This document shows positions 12,316 to 24,815 of a stretch of DNA of 64,000 bases, one piece after another. The stretch is taken from NCBI GenBank assembly GCA_013398015.1, contig VZRR01013406.1:186412-250411 (forward strand). The letters run 5' to 3'. A program made the translations under genes and the position numbers. The notes under the pieces were generated by a model, which saw only the letters and a list, made by a program, of their open reading frames with translations, did no database searches and was not told the DNA's origin. The stretch is from Oreocharis arfaki. Lineage: Eukaryota > Chordata > Aves > Passeriformes > Paramythiidae. The stretch's first letter is position 1. Every line of letters begins with the position of its first letter.

Positions 12316-12944
12316 TTTTTGATGTTCAAGACCTTCTCAACTCCTACAGCCTGATGGAAGGTGAGACAGATGAGACCACTGTGAGGTAGGTACAAAAATG
12401 GTTGGTAGGATTATAGAATGATCCCAACTGGGCAAACGACTCAGAAAGTTCATTGTGGAGAAAATGGGGAAAGAGTCTGAAAGGCACCAGTGACATATTT
12501 TAATTAATCTTTCCGTCTCAAACACACTCTTATTTTAACCAAAGACATATTGGAAACCTGAAATAACTATTTTCTTACTACCTTTTCTTACTTTTCTTCT
12601 GTCTGTGTGAGTGTGTGGAAAGAGGGGAGAGAGGACAGCTGGTGGTCCTCCAGTTGATTAAAGGCTGGTACAAAGTTGGCAGAGGACTGACCAGCAGGCA
12701 GGAGGGCCAGTGGGCTGCAGGAGCTATTGCTTTCCCTCACAAGCTGCTTGAACTCTGCTTGCAGCTGATGTGAGCGCAGTGGTAGTCACAGTTTCACCTG
12801 TGGTCCCCTGCATAAATATTTCCATGAAGCATGCCCTTAGAAGTAAATGTACTGCGCAGAAGGAGAAAAATGTGTAGTGCCTGGGAAAGTACAAACAAAA
12901 GTAGCAGGTTTTAAAAATTATGGTATATCTATCTAAAAAGCACC

Positions 12945-13070
12945 AGTTTCACAGCTGTAACCATTACCTCTTTATAGCATCTTTTATAAACAGGTCCTTA
13001 AAATACCCATGGGTTTCTCTTTGGTATAAAATGCAAAACAAACCAGAGATTTGAATGGGCTCACTTGAGT
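12945..13070 (+). repeat. Diverged duplicate, copy A
   Basis: The segment starts GTTTCACAGCTGTAACCATTA and continues with TCTTTTATAAA, TTAAAATAC, TCTTTGGTATAAAATG and GAGATTTGAATGGGCT. The same ordered blocks recur at 14183-14290 in the same orientation, with substitutions and small gaps. It is either an old local duplication or two insertions of one unidentified repeat family. Confidence 0.75.
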
Positions 13071-13110
13071 CAATAATATTATGCTGATTTAACCCAGTTG
13101 AACATCTGTA
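13062..13110 (+). repeat. Possible ancient amniote interspersed repeat core
   Basis: CACTTGAGTCAATAATATTA followed by TGCTGATTTAACCCAGTTGA resembles, from memory, a widespread reptile/bird repeat with a 'GTCAATGGAGTT...GATTTACACCAGCTGAGGATCTG' layout. Similar cores, some in the other orientation, occur at 61800-61858 and more weakly at 36185-36245. The copy is highly diverged and the class of element is not known to me. Confidence 0.3.
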
Positions 13111-13814
13111 CCAGGATTGTATATACAGGACTATAACACTATTCAGTAAAATCAAACACATAACACAGCTTAGCTACTCTAAGCAAGAAATTCATGTCTC
13201 TAAAGAGGCTTCAGTATTGTCTAGTGAACGGCAGTGTTTTGAAATATAACTATTGTCATGTATTTTACCTGCTCCACAATCCTCCTTTGTGTAGACTGCC
13301 TTTCATATGAAAAATCCCCAGAAATGATACTTGGAAGTAAAGACTTAAGTACTCGTTTTTCACATTGCTGGTATTTTCAACAGATCGATGACATTGTCTT
13401 CATTTATACCAAGAGAAAATAATGACTAAAAAAAATTTTTTTTATAATTACATTGAATTAGAATTAAAGAAAAGAAGATAAAACTGAGGAATAAAATATA
13501 CTATTAAATATCTATTTTCAAGGAAGGTTTGGAAAGAGAAAGACAATGAAGCAAAGGAGTAGCAGAAGGAGTCCATGTGTTGTAGAATCTGAAGCCTCTC
13601 ACAACATGAGCAAAATTGTATTTGAATACAGTAAAACTTTATCTCCATACATTAAAAAAGCAGCAGTCAGTGTCATAAGGGGATTGAATGCACAGTTTGA
13701 ATGCACTCTCACTACACATGGAGGAGACTTAGAAAAGAGAGGAAAAGGCAGCTGCTGAATTCTGCAGGGAACAAGGAAACTAGGCCCATTTTTGCCTCTG
13801 GAAGAAGGTTACAC

Positions 13815-13968
13815 TCTTAGACTAGGCTCTTATTTGGAAGGGACAATCTAATCCAAATGCCTGACTAATTAAGGGCCGACCAAGTTAAGGCATGTCATTG
13901 AGGGCACTGTCCAAATGCCTGTTAAACATTGACAGACTTGGGGCATTCAGAACTTTTTTGGTTCTGTT
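13815..13968 (-). mobile_element. CR1 LINE 3' region, antisense
   Basis: The plus-strand text GGAAGGGACAATCTAATCCA, then GGGCCGACCAAGTTAAGGCA, GGGCACTGTCCAAATGCCTG and TTAAACATTGACAGACTTGG follows, in order, an antisense CR1 3' UTR variant I know from avian genomes (gaccaagttaaagcatg..., gtccaaatgcctcttaaacac). The fragment ends abruptly after GGGGCATTCAG. Confidence 0.8.
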
Positions 13969-14182
13969 TTCTTGATTTGGGTTCCCGTGAGAGGCTTGTC
14001 AATTTCTTTGTCAGCCAAACTCAGAAAAGCGAGAAATTCATAGACACCACAGTGGAAGGTGCACACGCAATTTAAAGCTAGTAACTCAGGACTATTTCTA
14101 TCACACAAGTGGGATGCAAACATTTATTTCAAAATGAATAGAGTCAGGGAGGTGGAGATAGGGATAGAGACACTAAAGACTG

Positions 14183-14290
14183 AGTTTCACAGCTTTAACC
14201 ATTATCTTTTATAAAGAGATATTAAAATACAGGTTTCACTTTGGTAAAAAATGGAAAACAAAGACGAGATTTGATTGAGCTTATCTGACA
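14183..14290 (+). repeat. Diverged duplicate, copy B
   Basis: Second copy of the block at 12945-13070, same orientation, about 1.24 kb downstream. It shows AGTTTCACAGCTTTAACCAT, TCTTTTATAAA, ATTAAAATAC, TTTGGTAAAAAATGGAAAAC and GAGATTTGATTGAGCTTA. About 10 bp present in copy A near 12968 are absent here. A weaker match (TTGAACATCTGTA near 14464 compared with 13096) suggests that the duplicated unit may have been longer and interrupted. Confidence 0.75.
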
Positions 14291-17200
14291 CAGAGGAAGA
14301 GGAGCAACAGTAAACGAAGATATGTAGGACTAAGGCTTTTCTGCCTAAAAGGAAATTCTTTGGGGGAATTAATGGCCAAGTTCTGAAAATATTCTATGGT
14401 CAAACTCAAGTATTAGATGTTTTCTTAATTGGGTGAATGAAGAAGAAAGAAACTTTTGATGATTTGAACATCTGTAGGACAGATTGTAAAGACAGAAGAG
14501 TTAATTGCATGTGAATTTCTAAACCTAGATACAAGCTTGTCATTGTATAAACACTTGTTTAAAGTTAGCATTTGGCATATATTTGAGCAAATCTCGTTGT
14601 CACTCCTAGTCTTTACTTTCAGTTTAAAGCTGAATTGCTATTCAATTCAGCATCAGAACAAATGAAGAACTTCATCCACAAAACTGCACCTGTACTTAGC
14701 TCTCATTTGCCCACATGGAACAAAAATTTAGCAGGCATTGCAAATTAATTGTCTATTTTCTTGATATTGGTTGTATTTTACAGGAATATTTAACAGCAAG
14801 ATAACGTCAGCTTTTCAAGTCTGAGTAGTAACCAATTCTTATTAAAACTGTACATTTGCAAAAGAATCTTTAAAAGCCCAGAATCAGATGGCAAAGAGAG
14901 ATTGTGTTGCAGTTAATGGACCTGATTTTTAACCCAGTCTCAAGTTAGGCATAGCTTTTTAATGTCTGAGTCTAGTAGGTCTAGCAAGTCCTAAATATTT
15001 AGGACTGGTCTGTAACAAAACTACATGAGAAAAAATATACGTTGAAAATAGAAGGAAGTGAAGTACCATTGATCAGTGGATTTGGAACTCAGAAGAAAGC
15101 ATGAAATAGGAGGTAAGAGATTCAAAAATAACACCACTTAGTAGGAAAGAGGTCCTGGCAAGAACGTACCAGACACTATCTGGCTACTTCTGAGGCAGCT
15201 GATGGTACTGTCAAACCCCATCTATCGTGAAAGCAAACAGACATTTAGCAAACATGGTGAATTTGTATGACAACACAACTTTTGGTCGTACGAGATGCTG
15301 AAACTTCGGACATCTGGACCAATAGAAAATGTACCAGCTGTTGAACAGGTGAAAAATGTAGACAAGTTTGGAAGAAAAATCAAATAATTCATGTTTTATG
15401 TAAATTAAGCCAGCTTTTTGAATTCTCCAGCAATTCAAAAGATGTGAGAAATCTTCACAAAAACTTCATTATTGCAGTCAATCCTTGTTTTGTCACACAT
15501 AATTTAAACAATGACAGAAAAGAGAATATTTCAGCTTCATATCACTTATTTGAAATATAAAATTCAGCTCTTTGCCGTAGTTCTTTCCTTTCCAGAACTT
15601 TTGGATTTTTTTTTTCCCAAATCAAGAAAAAATCTGAAACAGTATTTGCTGTAGTGGCATTTAACTTTCTCAAACTATTTCAAGGCAGAAGAGTCCAGTT
15701 TCTAACAAAGTGGTTTTGCCAGCACTCACAGTAGTTCACCTTCATAAAACCATTCTATTGACAGTTGAAGTAAAAACTTAGGCAAGAGGAACATTAAAAT
15801 ACCTTGAATACTGACTGACATGCAATTATTATACAGCTTGTTTTTTTGCTCAATCCACTTTTTTGCTCCCTATTACTGTCCAGCCTGATTTTATTCAGTG
15901 TATTTGTCCTCTGTATAGAATGGAGGGGCAATTTTTGCACTGAATTCATAGAGCATGCTGCAGTGTGTTAATGCTCCACCCACCAGACTAACTAATCTGT
16001 TTCAGTCACTTCTTTCTCTTTGGTCTCCTACATCTAGGGCAGCAGTTTTTTCTGTCACATGCTTATGAAGAAAAAAGGAGGGAGAAAGGAACAGATTTAT
16101 TGTGTCTCTTCAGGTTCACAATTGTCTCTCCTTCATCAGGAATGCCAGAAAGTTGTAAACATATATAAAACCTTTTAGTGTAAGCACAGTCTCTTAATTA
16201 AAACTACTCTGTCTCTTAAATATAGCTCTCTCAATTTTAATCTAGTAACATTTTGCCCTGGTGGCAGGTATCCAGATCCATTGTAACAGTGCAAGATGAT
16301 TCAATGGCTTTCTAGCCCCACAAGACTCTCTACTTTATCAAAAGTGTGGCAGAGTAGAAGACAGGAAGTAAAATGATGAGGGAATAATTGAAACACAGGA
16401 GCTCAACACACCAAAAACAAGAAAGCTGACTCTATCAGTAAGTCAGAGCTGCTGACTGAAGTAAACCTCAATACCAAATAGCTTGGTACTACTTAAGGGA
16501 GTTGTGCAAAAATGGCTAATTGGCGAAGAGGCAGAAAAAAGAAAAATTGATTCTATCTTCAAGAGAGGCTATGAAAGGCACAAATTTTCCCTAAAGACTG
16601 TACTGGGTATGCCTTACTGTAGTCTATTGTAGGCACCATTATTTTTCCTGTTTACTTAAGACTTTGTATTATTTGTCATTAAACTAAATTAACTAAACAC
16701 AACAGTAAAAACTGGGAGATATTTTGCCAAAACGAATGCTAAAAGACAGCCCTTTTTTCCTTAGTTCTGATTCTGATTTATTTTTGAATAGTAATATTAT
16801 GAAAAATAAAACTGATAGTCCCATTGATACTTGAAAATATGCTTTTTTCTTCTGAACTGGGCATTAAATTTTTCCCAAGCTACCTCACAAAATTGATAAT
16901 ATGATGTGCAGTCTGTTTCTGTTCAGCATTTTGACCAGATCAGTAGTATCTGAAAGTCAGTCAGACCTTTGAAGTGCTAAATCACTGGACTGATTCCTGT
17001 CCTTGGTAAAGGATAACAGCGCATGTAACTGACATGCTGCTTGGTCTCAAACTGAGTGAATGAGCTTTGGGAACTCCGCAGAAGTTCCTAACTGGTCTCT
17101 CCCATCTGGAATGATCTCTGAAGGTTATACAAAAACCATGTAAAGGCACTTTTGTGGATACTGCACATGCCAAGTCTGCTGCAAGGATATGCAGAAGAAC

Positions 17201-20200
17201 ACTGATTCTCAGATTACCAACCTACAATTTCTCCTAAAGATAAACTCCTTTCTATTAAGACACATTTCTAATAGATACAATTGCCAATCTTCAAAACTAA
17301 CATAACATCCAGAAAAAATAGACCAGTGAACTTCTTTTTTCTGAGGGAAAGTAATTGACATAAATATGCATAAACCATCCCTCAGTATAAATAAAAGTTA
17401 AGGGGAAATTTTGGAAACACAGGCGAATAGAGCATCAAAAGTTTTAGGCACCAGGATGTGTGAGAACATTATCAATACCCACACTTTTATAAAGCATTAA
17501 GCTGCTAACATTCTTATTAGGGATTTGGTACTGATATTGTCAGGCTGAAGAAGAGGAGATAAGAGACAATATAGCTTTTATATCATGAAGGAGGCTGTTG
17601 TTGGATCCCAAATTGTCAAGGAATAAAGCAACAACACTGATAGCAAAAGAAAAAAAAACAGGTGCCAAAACATAACAGGAGAAAAATCCAGCCATGCTGG
17701 ACATTCTTAGCTGTCAGTTTGGCTTTATTCTGGGCTAAATTCAGGAACAGTAAGTCTTCTATCTCTGCATTAAAACATTTGATCACATTTTAAAAGCAGG
17801 CTTCTACCACCTGTTCTTACACTGATGAGCACCTGCATGATTTCCATTTTACCAAGGGAACTATCAGTACTGCAAAGCAAATCGCAGTGTGAGCGGTGGT
17901 GGCACTAATGAATATCAATAGTGGGGGGACTGATGATCCAGCACTAGCATGCCTGCTGCTTTTGGTAATCAGGATTCCATTTCTTGCTCTGCCACCAACT
18001 TCTACAGCATTAACAAAGTTACATAAGTTAAATCTGCTTGAAAGATGCAGATGGTCATGAGCTCAGCCTCACAAAGTTTTAACTGGGCACTCCGGAAGCT
18101 CTTGAGATACAATAGTTAAGTCTACTAAACTAATATCCATTGCCTTTCAGGAATTGTGTACCATGCCACATTAGAGCAGCCATTCTGGTCCAGAACTGGC
18201 TCATATCCTACCATATGATGGCACACTGAGTTCACATCGTAGACTCACGGTAATCTCATACTGTTCCAATTTTTGAGTTAGCATATTTTGAGAAGTGATT
18301 TTTCTTCATTTGAGACATGGTAAATCACCTTGGCTCACCATCCGAATGCTTCTACTCTTCGGCAAAGTCAAAGGGTAGGAGTCAGGTGACATTTCCCTGA
18401 AGTCACACTGTATTAGTTATCACTGTGATAGCTGATAAGCCACTATGAAAGGCTGCATTACACAGGTGGTTTCTGCAAGTCACCTGAAAGCCTCCACTGC
18501 CCTTTAGAAACACCAAAGCAAACACCAATTTGGCTGGTCAGGCTGACACTGCTGGGAATTCTCCTCTGAGAAAGTCACATCTGAAGTTAGACGGTAAAAG
18601 GGGACAAAACTGCAGTAATGCCTGTTGCTCCTCTTCAGCCCCAACCACAACCTTGTCCAATCCACAACCCCTTTTTTTTTTGTCAGTGTGGAAGCTACAA
18701 ATAATGTGGCCCTGTAGCCCTTTCCTTTCATTTGGACTGAGGTTATACCACCTCTCCTAAGGCTTGTAATGATTGACCCTTGAAAGCATAGCATTTCTTT
18801 ACCTTAGAAAAGCAGGGCTTTTAAAACAGAAGTAAGGTACACCAAATATATGGGCAGGAGTTCAGTGTTGTCAGTCTTTTTTTTGTTTTAGGTAATCATT
18901 ATATGAAAATATAAATAATTTTCTTTCTGATATTTTCCATCCAAAAAAAAAAAAAGATATTAACAGAAACTAGAGAGTTGTACTTTTATGAGGAATAGAA
19001 TTATATCCTGTTAAAATTGCATATTTATCCTAATTCTCTATAATAGTCAATTGCACCAAAACAATATGAATTTTAAAGCCAGGTGGGGAATACATCTACT
19101 GAAATCTGTCATATAATAAAACCCATTTTTTCTCAGATTTTTTTACTTTTGCCTCTTCCCTCAAAGTAGCAGTTTTTAAATTTAATTATATATTTCAATT
19201 TTTCTTTTTTTTTTATGTATTCTTTCTTTAATAAAAGAGTTGTTTTGATGATTTTTGTAGATTATTGCTTCTCTGGCTCTGTTAGACTTCTCTTTTGTGT
19301 GGTAAACTAAAGATTAAATACTAGCAAAAATATTATTCGAATACTTACACTTGAACATCACATATGACTACAAATCACCTACATATATATCAGAAATTAA
19401 TATATTAGGGAAATAATGTATTCTAAATACTGTTACTTGTCAGGCTATTCCTATTTTTTCATTTTAAAAAGAAAGCAATAGGAACAGTATAATGTGCTCT
19501 GACAGAGACTACTGGATATGCTACCATGGAGTCAAGAACACATTAAGACTAGAATTAATTACCAATAATCACAATTCTGATATAAATTCTGTCTTTATAT
19601 ATATCCTAGTTATTCATAATCATTCACATGTTAGTGTGAAAATTTTTAAGCATCTGAACTGCTTGAGTTGACTATTGAAGGCTGATCATATATCACACAT
19701 GGCACAGCTTGTGTAAGTCAGATAGTACTTTTGTTTCCCTTGGCTGGATATATAAGTTATAAGTAAGTAAAAAAATAATGGTTAGTTACAAATGGAAAAA
19801 GACTTGCTTTATGCCCCATGATACTTATTCAGTTAAACTATTTATGTCATTGAACTTGTTGGGTAAACAGCACAAAATTTGTGAGGGTAAGGCCATTCAC
19901 AACGTCTGTCCATGAAAGCCTTCCTCTCCCCTCCTCTCTCCTCACATCTCCTCTTCTCTCTTTTGGTCTTGAGCTTGCAGTTGGTCTAGTCCAAGTGGTT
20001 TTACTAGGAATGTCACCCTATAATATCAGATAATATCAGTTCAAGTAGGTTTTCCAATGTAGTGGGAAATAATAGGTTAAACAAATACAGCGTACACATG
20101 TGCAATTGCAAAAAAGAGAAACATGAAATGAAAACTACATTAGAAGACTAGATAAGACTAAACAAAAAAAACCCAAACAAGCAAACAAGCAAAAAAACCC

Positions 20201-20324
20201 CAACCATCCAGATAAAACCCCTGCATTGATCAATAAAAAACCTAAAGAGACTTTCATACAGAAGATGTTGGCATTTGAAAATTGGAAAGCTTTTTCAGCT
20301 GACGAGAACAGAAAAATCCATAAT
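14291..20324. other. Long unique AT-rich stretch, no gene recognised
   Basis: Six kilobases with no recognisable exon, RNA gene or transposon. Open frames stay under 100 codons. Local low-complexity tracts include T-runs (about 18670-18679, 19205-19213) and an A-run near 18940-18953. A pyrimidine-rich CT tract lies at about 19919-19962. Any conserved non-coding function cannot be judged from a single sequence. Confidence 0.55.
19919..19962 (+). repeat. Polypyrimidine (CT-rich) tract
   Basis: About 44 bases of nearly pure C and T (TTCCTCTCCCCTCCTCTCTC and similar) are visible. It is low complexity, and there is no adjacent AG plus coding frame that would argue for a splice acceptor. Confidence 0.7.
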
Positions 20325-20600
20325 ACACAACAGGTCAAATGGAAGCAGGAAATTAAAAGAGCTAAAAAAGAATTTGAAGAGCATCTTGCAAAGGATGCTT
20401 AAACTGATAATGGAAAGTTATTAAAATACATCAAAATCAGCCAGCTAGGGAATGGGTGGTACTGTTTGATGACAAGAGGTTTAACAGGGGAACTCATGAG
20501 TGATAAGACCATAGTGGAGAACAGTGAAATACTGTTTTCATTTTTACTGCCTGCACAAGATGCTGGGAAATTTCCCTCACCTTGTAAATTCTTTGTAGCA
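20325..20600 (+). mobile_element. Old CR1-type LINE fragment, sense
   Basis: Plus-strand translation near 20335-20400 gives VKWKQEIKRAKKEFEEHLAK, then a stop, then DNGKLLKYIKISQ. This fits the CR1 ORF2 stretch between endonuclease and reverse transcriptase (K..I..AK..FE..LA...K..FKYI..). It continues with sequence equivalent to 'GLTGELMSDKTIVENSEIL'. The stop and further drift show decay. A 161-codon minus-strand open frame that overlaps this region is antisense to it and is not credible as a gene. Confidence 0.65.
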
Positions 20601-23213
20601 AATAGATCAGAGGACCTAGAATAAGGTGGGGAAGCCCAAGGGCCCTGAATATAAAGATTTTGTGATGGGCTGGTTCCCGGCTCTCTGGCTTTGCAGAGAC
20701 TGAAACCACCCACTGCTGCCTGTGGCCCTGATCTGCACTGCACTGCTTGGAATTGATGTGTTTGGAGACTGAATTTTGAACTTTTGACAGAAAATAGATC
20801 TGTTCCATGGGATGTATAGGCTGTGCCTCTCCAGTGGCTTCCCAAGTTAACCTTCCCTCCTTGTCTTTCCCTCACATTCTTCATATTTCTCTTGGAGCAG
20901 GTGCTTCAACTAGGACTGAAGCAGTGCTCATTTGGTCTTTTCCTGGCAAGAGTAGATTTAATTTCACCAGCATATTGCAATTTCACTCTGAGGATTAATT
21001 AATTTTTCCTGTGGGTGGCAGTTTACGTGCCTAAATAACATTTTTTTTTAAATTATTTTTTCCAGTTTCATTGGTTTTGCAGTAACTGGTAAAGCATTAG
21101 CTGCTGAAAATTGCACAGAACATCTGAGCAGGATAAATAAAGTCCCTTAGTGCAATATCTCTGCTTATATGTCAAATATAAAGTATCTCAGTTGCAGAAT
21201 GTCATGATCAAGTCGGTGTCTGCGTATCCTCTGCAGCTATAGAGCTAAACACAAAACCTCCATAATGAGCAGGGATAATAAAATATAAAAATAAATAACT
21301 AACTGTGAATAGACCTTGGTAAAGAGAGTTGATTCAATGCTACAGGATGCCACCTTTGTCTCTGTCTCTCTCCCTAAGCTGGCATTGGATCAGGAGCACA
21401 AACTTCTTACATATGAATGAATTCTGGACATGCACTTCAGCCCTAGCTACTACGTTAACTAAATTCAGCACTGGCATTGTTAATCATTCTGAACAGCTGG
21501 ACAAAATACAGTTAGATTTTTCCCATGTTTCAAAAATCGCTAGGGGAGCTTATTATAAGAACCACTGTAGCAGAAAGAAAACTCAAGTTATAAATAAGGA
21601 AGCTATTACGAAAGAGGAATCTATAGATCAACATGTTTTGTGCAGAGCCTGAGACAGTGATCTGTAGTGCTTTTTTCCCATACACATTTTAGATAGATCT
21701 TATTATCTTACAGGTTTTTTTAAAATTATATTATTATTTTAGTTCTCTAAGAATAATGATCTGAAAAGTCACCAGGCACCAACTAGCCAGCTCCCATTTT
21801 TGGGAAAGACTTGTCTATCCTTCCCAAAATACAGGATAATGATAATAGAAACAGGCTGCCCTTTTTTTTTTTTTTTCCTGAATTACATGCAGTCAACAAA
21901 ACATAGTCTTGTGATTGAAGTACGGGACAAGAACGTAGATGATCTACACCCAGTTCCCAGGTTTTCCACAATATTTCTAGACCATTATAGGCAGGTACAT
22001 TGTGTGAGATTCAGTTCACTTCCTTTTTCCCAGTCGTAAGATAGACATCAAGGCTCTATCTATCATCACTGGAAATAAAAGCACTTTCAGAGGGCAGCTT
22101 CTTCTTTCCTAACAAGCCTAGCTTCTGAGTGGCTAAAACTAAAGAGATGGTCTTCAGATCTCTATTCCTAAGAGGAAGAGAAATGTGGAAGTACATTAAC
22201 AGCTGGGCAGTCAGGGATATTTTGTACACAGATGAATACTCAGTACTTGCTATTAGCCTGGCTAAACAGACTCTTTCCAGGTTGGCTCCAAGACAGCAGC
22301 ACAGAAAACTCTCACATGTGCATGTCACATACAGTGCAAATCCCACTCATAGGAATGGAGCACACTGTTTGAGCCTGATAATATTCCTTTCAGTGGGCAT
22401 GAAGCTGCAGCTTCCCTCATGGGATGCCAGTTGGTTGGACTGTCAGATGGACTCCTCTCACTTGCTCACAGATAGCTTTTCTGTGAGAAATCTTTGATAA
22501 AAACAAAACCATTTTGAATGTAACTGGATCCAGAGGAAATGCAAGAGATCCCAAGAACATCCTTTTCATCTGGCCACACTCTGAACTTTCCCCAGTATTA
22601 CATGCCAAAGACCATAAAAAGGTGACTCCACAAGTAAAAGACAAAAGCAACTCAGCTTAAAGCTATTCTCTGCTGTGGGCTTTTTCGGGCTCATTTAAAT
22701 TCCCAGACTCTTGTCTGATGCTTTATGCAAGCTAGGATAGTAATGATTTTCTTTCAAGCTACTAACTTTCTTCCAAGATCAAAGCGAAGTCACGTTTAGC
22801 TTCCCATTTTCCTGACTAGGCTTATCCTGCTGAACTGAATGGAGTTTCCTGCTTTTTCTCAGATAAGGCATGTAATTACTTGGTAAAATTTAAATGTGAT
22901 TTGTTTAATTTAATTTATGATTATGGGCTTTTCATAACTACATAAATTTAACTTTTCACATATAATAAAGACTGTATCCTAACAATGCCCTTATAAAATA
23001 CTCTGTATTATGGGCACAAAATGGAGGTATGAAGGGTTTGTCTAGAAATGATATTCTAAGAAGCATAAGCCTGACTTTCATACATGGAGAAATTACCAAA
23101 TCCAATCTTACAGCATTGGTATGGCAACAAGCCCAACTTTATAAACCTTTTTGAGAGAAAGAGTGTGTCAGTTCAAACTCCTCAGATGTAAAAGTGCACC
23201 TCTATTTCAGGTA
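20601..23213. other. Mostly unique DNA, no gene recognised
   Basis: No gene is supported. Open frames of 107 codons (21329-21652, plus) and 122 codons (22129-22497, plus) exist. They have no recognisable domain, and the region is not covered by any known repeat I could see. A T-run lies at 21862-21876. Confidence 0.5.
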
Positions 23214-23495
23214 GAACCATAGGATTGGAACATAATTCAGGTTAGAAAGAAGTTTGGGAGGTCTTTGGTCTCATTGCCTACTAAAAGTGGTGGAGTCAGA
23301 TATGACATCAGAGTAGGTTGCTCAGAGCTTTATCCTGCTTGGCCTTGAAAACATCAAAGTCTGGGCATTGACAGCTCCTCTTGCTGACATGTTCCAGTGC
23401 CTGACAGTCCTCGTGGTGCATAACATTTTCTTCATATCAAGTCAAAGTGCTGTGTCTTGTTCTCCTGCTACTGAGTGCTGTGAAGAGCTTGACTT
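23214..23495 (-). mobile_element. CR1 LINE 3' region, antisense, diverged
   Basis: The plus strand reads AACCATAGGATTGGAACATA, later AGGTTGCTCAGAGCTTTATC, CTGCTTGGCCTTGAAAACAT and TGTTCCAGTGCCTGACAGTC. These are in the order of the antisense CR1 3' UTR and the end of ORF2. It is highly substituted, so older than the copy at 9390. The right boundary is approximate. Confidence 0.8.
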
Positions 23496-24499
23496 GGACT
23501 TACAGTTCAATTTAATTTGTAAAATTAGTATATACAGAAAATTATGTGAAAGTACTGGTACTAACTGATATATTACTGATTCACTTGTAGAATTCTTGTG
23601 GTCAAAACATGCTCTGAATATCTGAAAAACTGGAATGGAAACAGTATGTCTTGATTCCAGTTTTGTGCCCTATGTATTAATCAATTTGAATACACTGAAA
23701 AGAACTTCTATTGCAGTGTTGAATATGGCCCATCACTGCTTTTCATAGACTATCCTTAGATGAGACGTCAATTAGGAAAGTGTTACTTTTTTCTTCTGTA
23801 CTCTTTCCTTTCTCTCTCTCCATTTACTCTTTTTTTTGTTGTTGTTTTGTTTCATTTTTGTGGTTGTTCTTTTGTGGTTTGATTCTGTTTTGAAAGTAGT
23901 CCATTTCAGAGCCTGTAAAGTGTTTTTCAATACATATCAATCCTTCTCTTTCTATATTATTTGATTTCTCTGCTCTCTGAGTCAGGAAACCATTTTAAAA
24001 TTTAATCCAGGATACCTGTTCCTCCATTCTGACCACCTTTCTTGAAAAAAAAAAATTGACTTGATCTGTGTCTTATTATGCTCACCTTTTCTCTGCTCAG
24101 TAGTTTAGTGCTTGGTTATAAGCATGCCTTTCAATTTTTTGTGGGTTTTTTTTTCATTTGTTTGGTTTTTTTGTTTGTTTGTTTTTTGTTTTCCACTTGA
24201 AGGTGAAAGACATTGTTTTGGTTTATTACCTTTAGAAAATGAATTCTTCTCAGTGGTAACATTATAATTTAGGTTTATTTTAAATCTCAATGTTGAAATG
24301 AGCAATGCAAATTTTATTATACAACATCCCAGTTATTGATTAAAATTGGACTGGCACATTTATGCAAGTGTCTTTAAGAATGATTATGCCTGAAAACATT
24401 AAATAAAATACTTTTGGTTCTGTACAGAAATAGCCTGTTTAGCATAGAGAAGAGAATGCTAGGGTGGATCTTAACAATTTGTACCAAAACCCAAGGAGA
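23496..24499. other. AT-rich DNA with T/G-rich low-complexity tracts
   Basis: No gene is recognised. T/G-rich low-complexity sequence occurs at about 23826-23890 (TTTTTTTTGTTGTTGTTTTG) and 24138-24192 (TTTGTTTGTTTG type). Confidence 0.55.
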
Positions 24500-24815
24500 G
24501 AAGGCAAAGACAGAGACAGGTTCTTTTCAGCAGTGCCCAGTGACAGGACCAGGACAGGGGCCACAAACTGAAAGACAGGATCTTTCCATTGAACATCAGA
24601 AAACACTTCATCAGGGTGAGGGTGACAGAGCATTGGCATAGGTTGCTCAGGGTGATTGTGGAGTCTCCATCCTTGGAGAGAAAGAATGGACAAAAATCCA
24701 TCTGGTCCTGAAAAACCTGATCTACATGGTCCTGTTTAAGCACAGGGCTTGGACTGGGTGGTCCTTTCCAACCTCGACCATTTGGGAAAGGCAGGGGGGT
24801 GACCATTGAATGATA
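24500..24815 (+). mobile_element. CR1 LINE 3' end, sense
   Basis: The plus strand reads GGGTGAGGGTGACAGAGCAT, GGTTGCTCAGGGTGATTGTG, GAGTCTCCATCCTTGGAGAG and GGGCTTGGACTGGGTGGTCC, then TTTCCAACCTCGACCATTTG. This is the sense-strand end of CR1 ORF2 and its 3' UTR. The usual terminal ATTCTATGATTCTRTG octamer repeats are not recognisable, so the end has decayed. Confidence 0.85.

Larger units (their letters stand above)
12316..13814. other. Mostly unique DNA with a GC-richer block
   Basis: No gene is recognised. A block at about 12600-12830 is rich in AGG/CAGG and GC compared with its surroundings and could be an unidentified LTR or repeat. Copy A of a local duplication lies at 12945-13070 (listed separately). 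A 70-codon open frame at 13546-13758 on the plus strand has no recognisable motif. Confidence 0.45.

Noticed and set aside
19919..19962. CT-rich tract as a splice-acceptor polypyrimidine tract
   Set aside because: No AG followed by a credible coding frame. It reads as simple sequence.
20399..20884. 161-codon minus-strand open frame
   Set aside because: Its right-hand coding part is unremarkable and its end is antisense to an old CR1 ORF2 fragment. No domain is recognisable.
22129..22497. 122-codon plus-strand frame
   Set aside because: No recognisable domain, no repeat or splice context. This length is within chance expectation for many frames in 64 kb.
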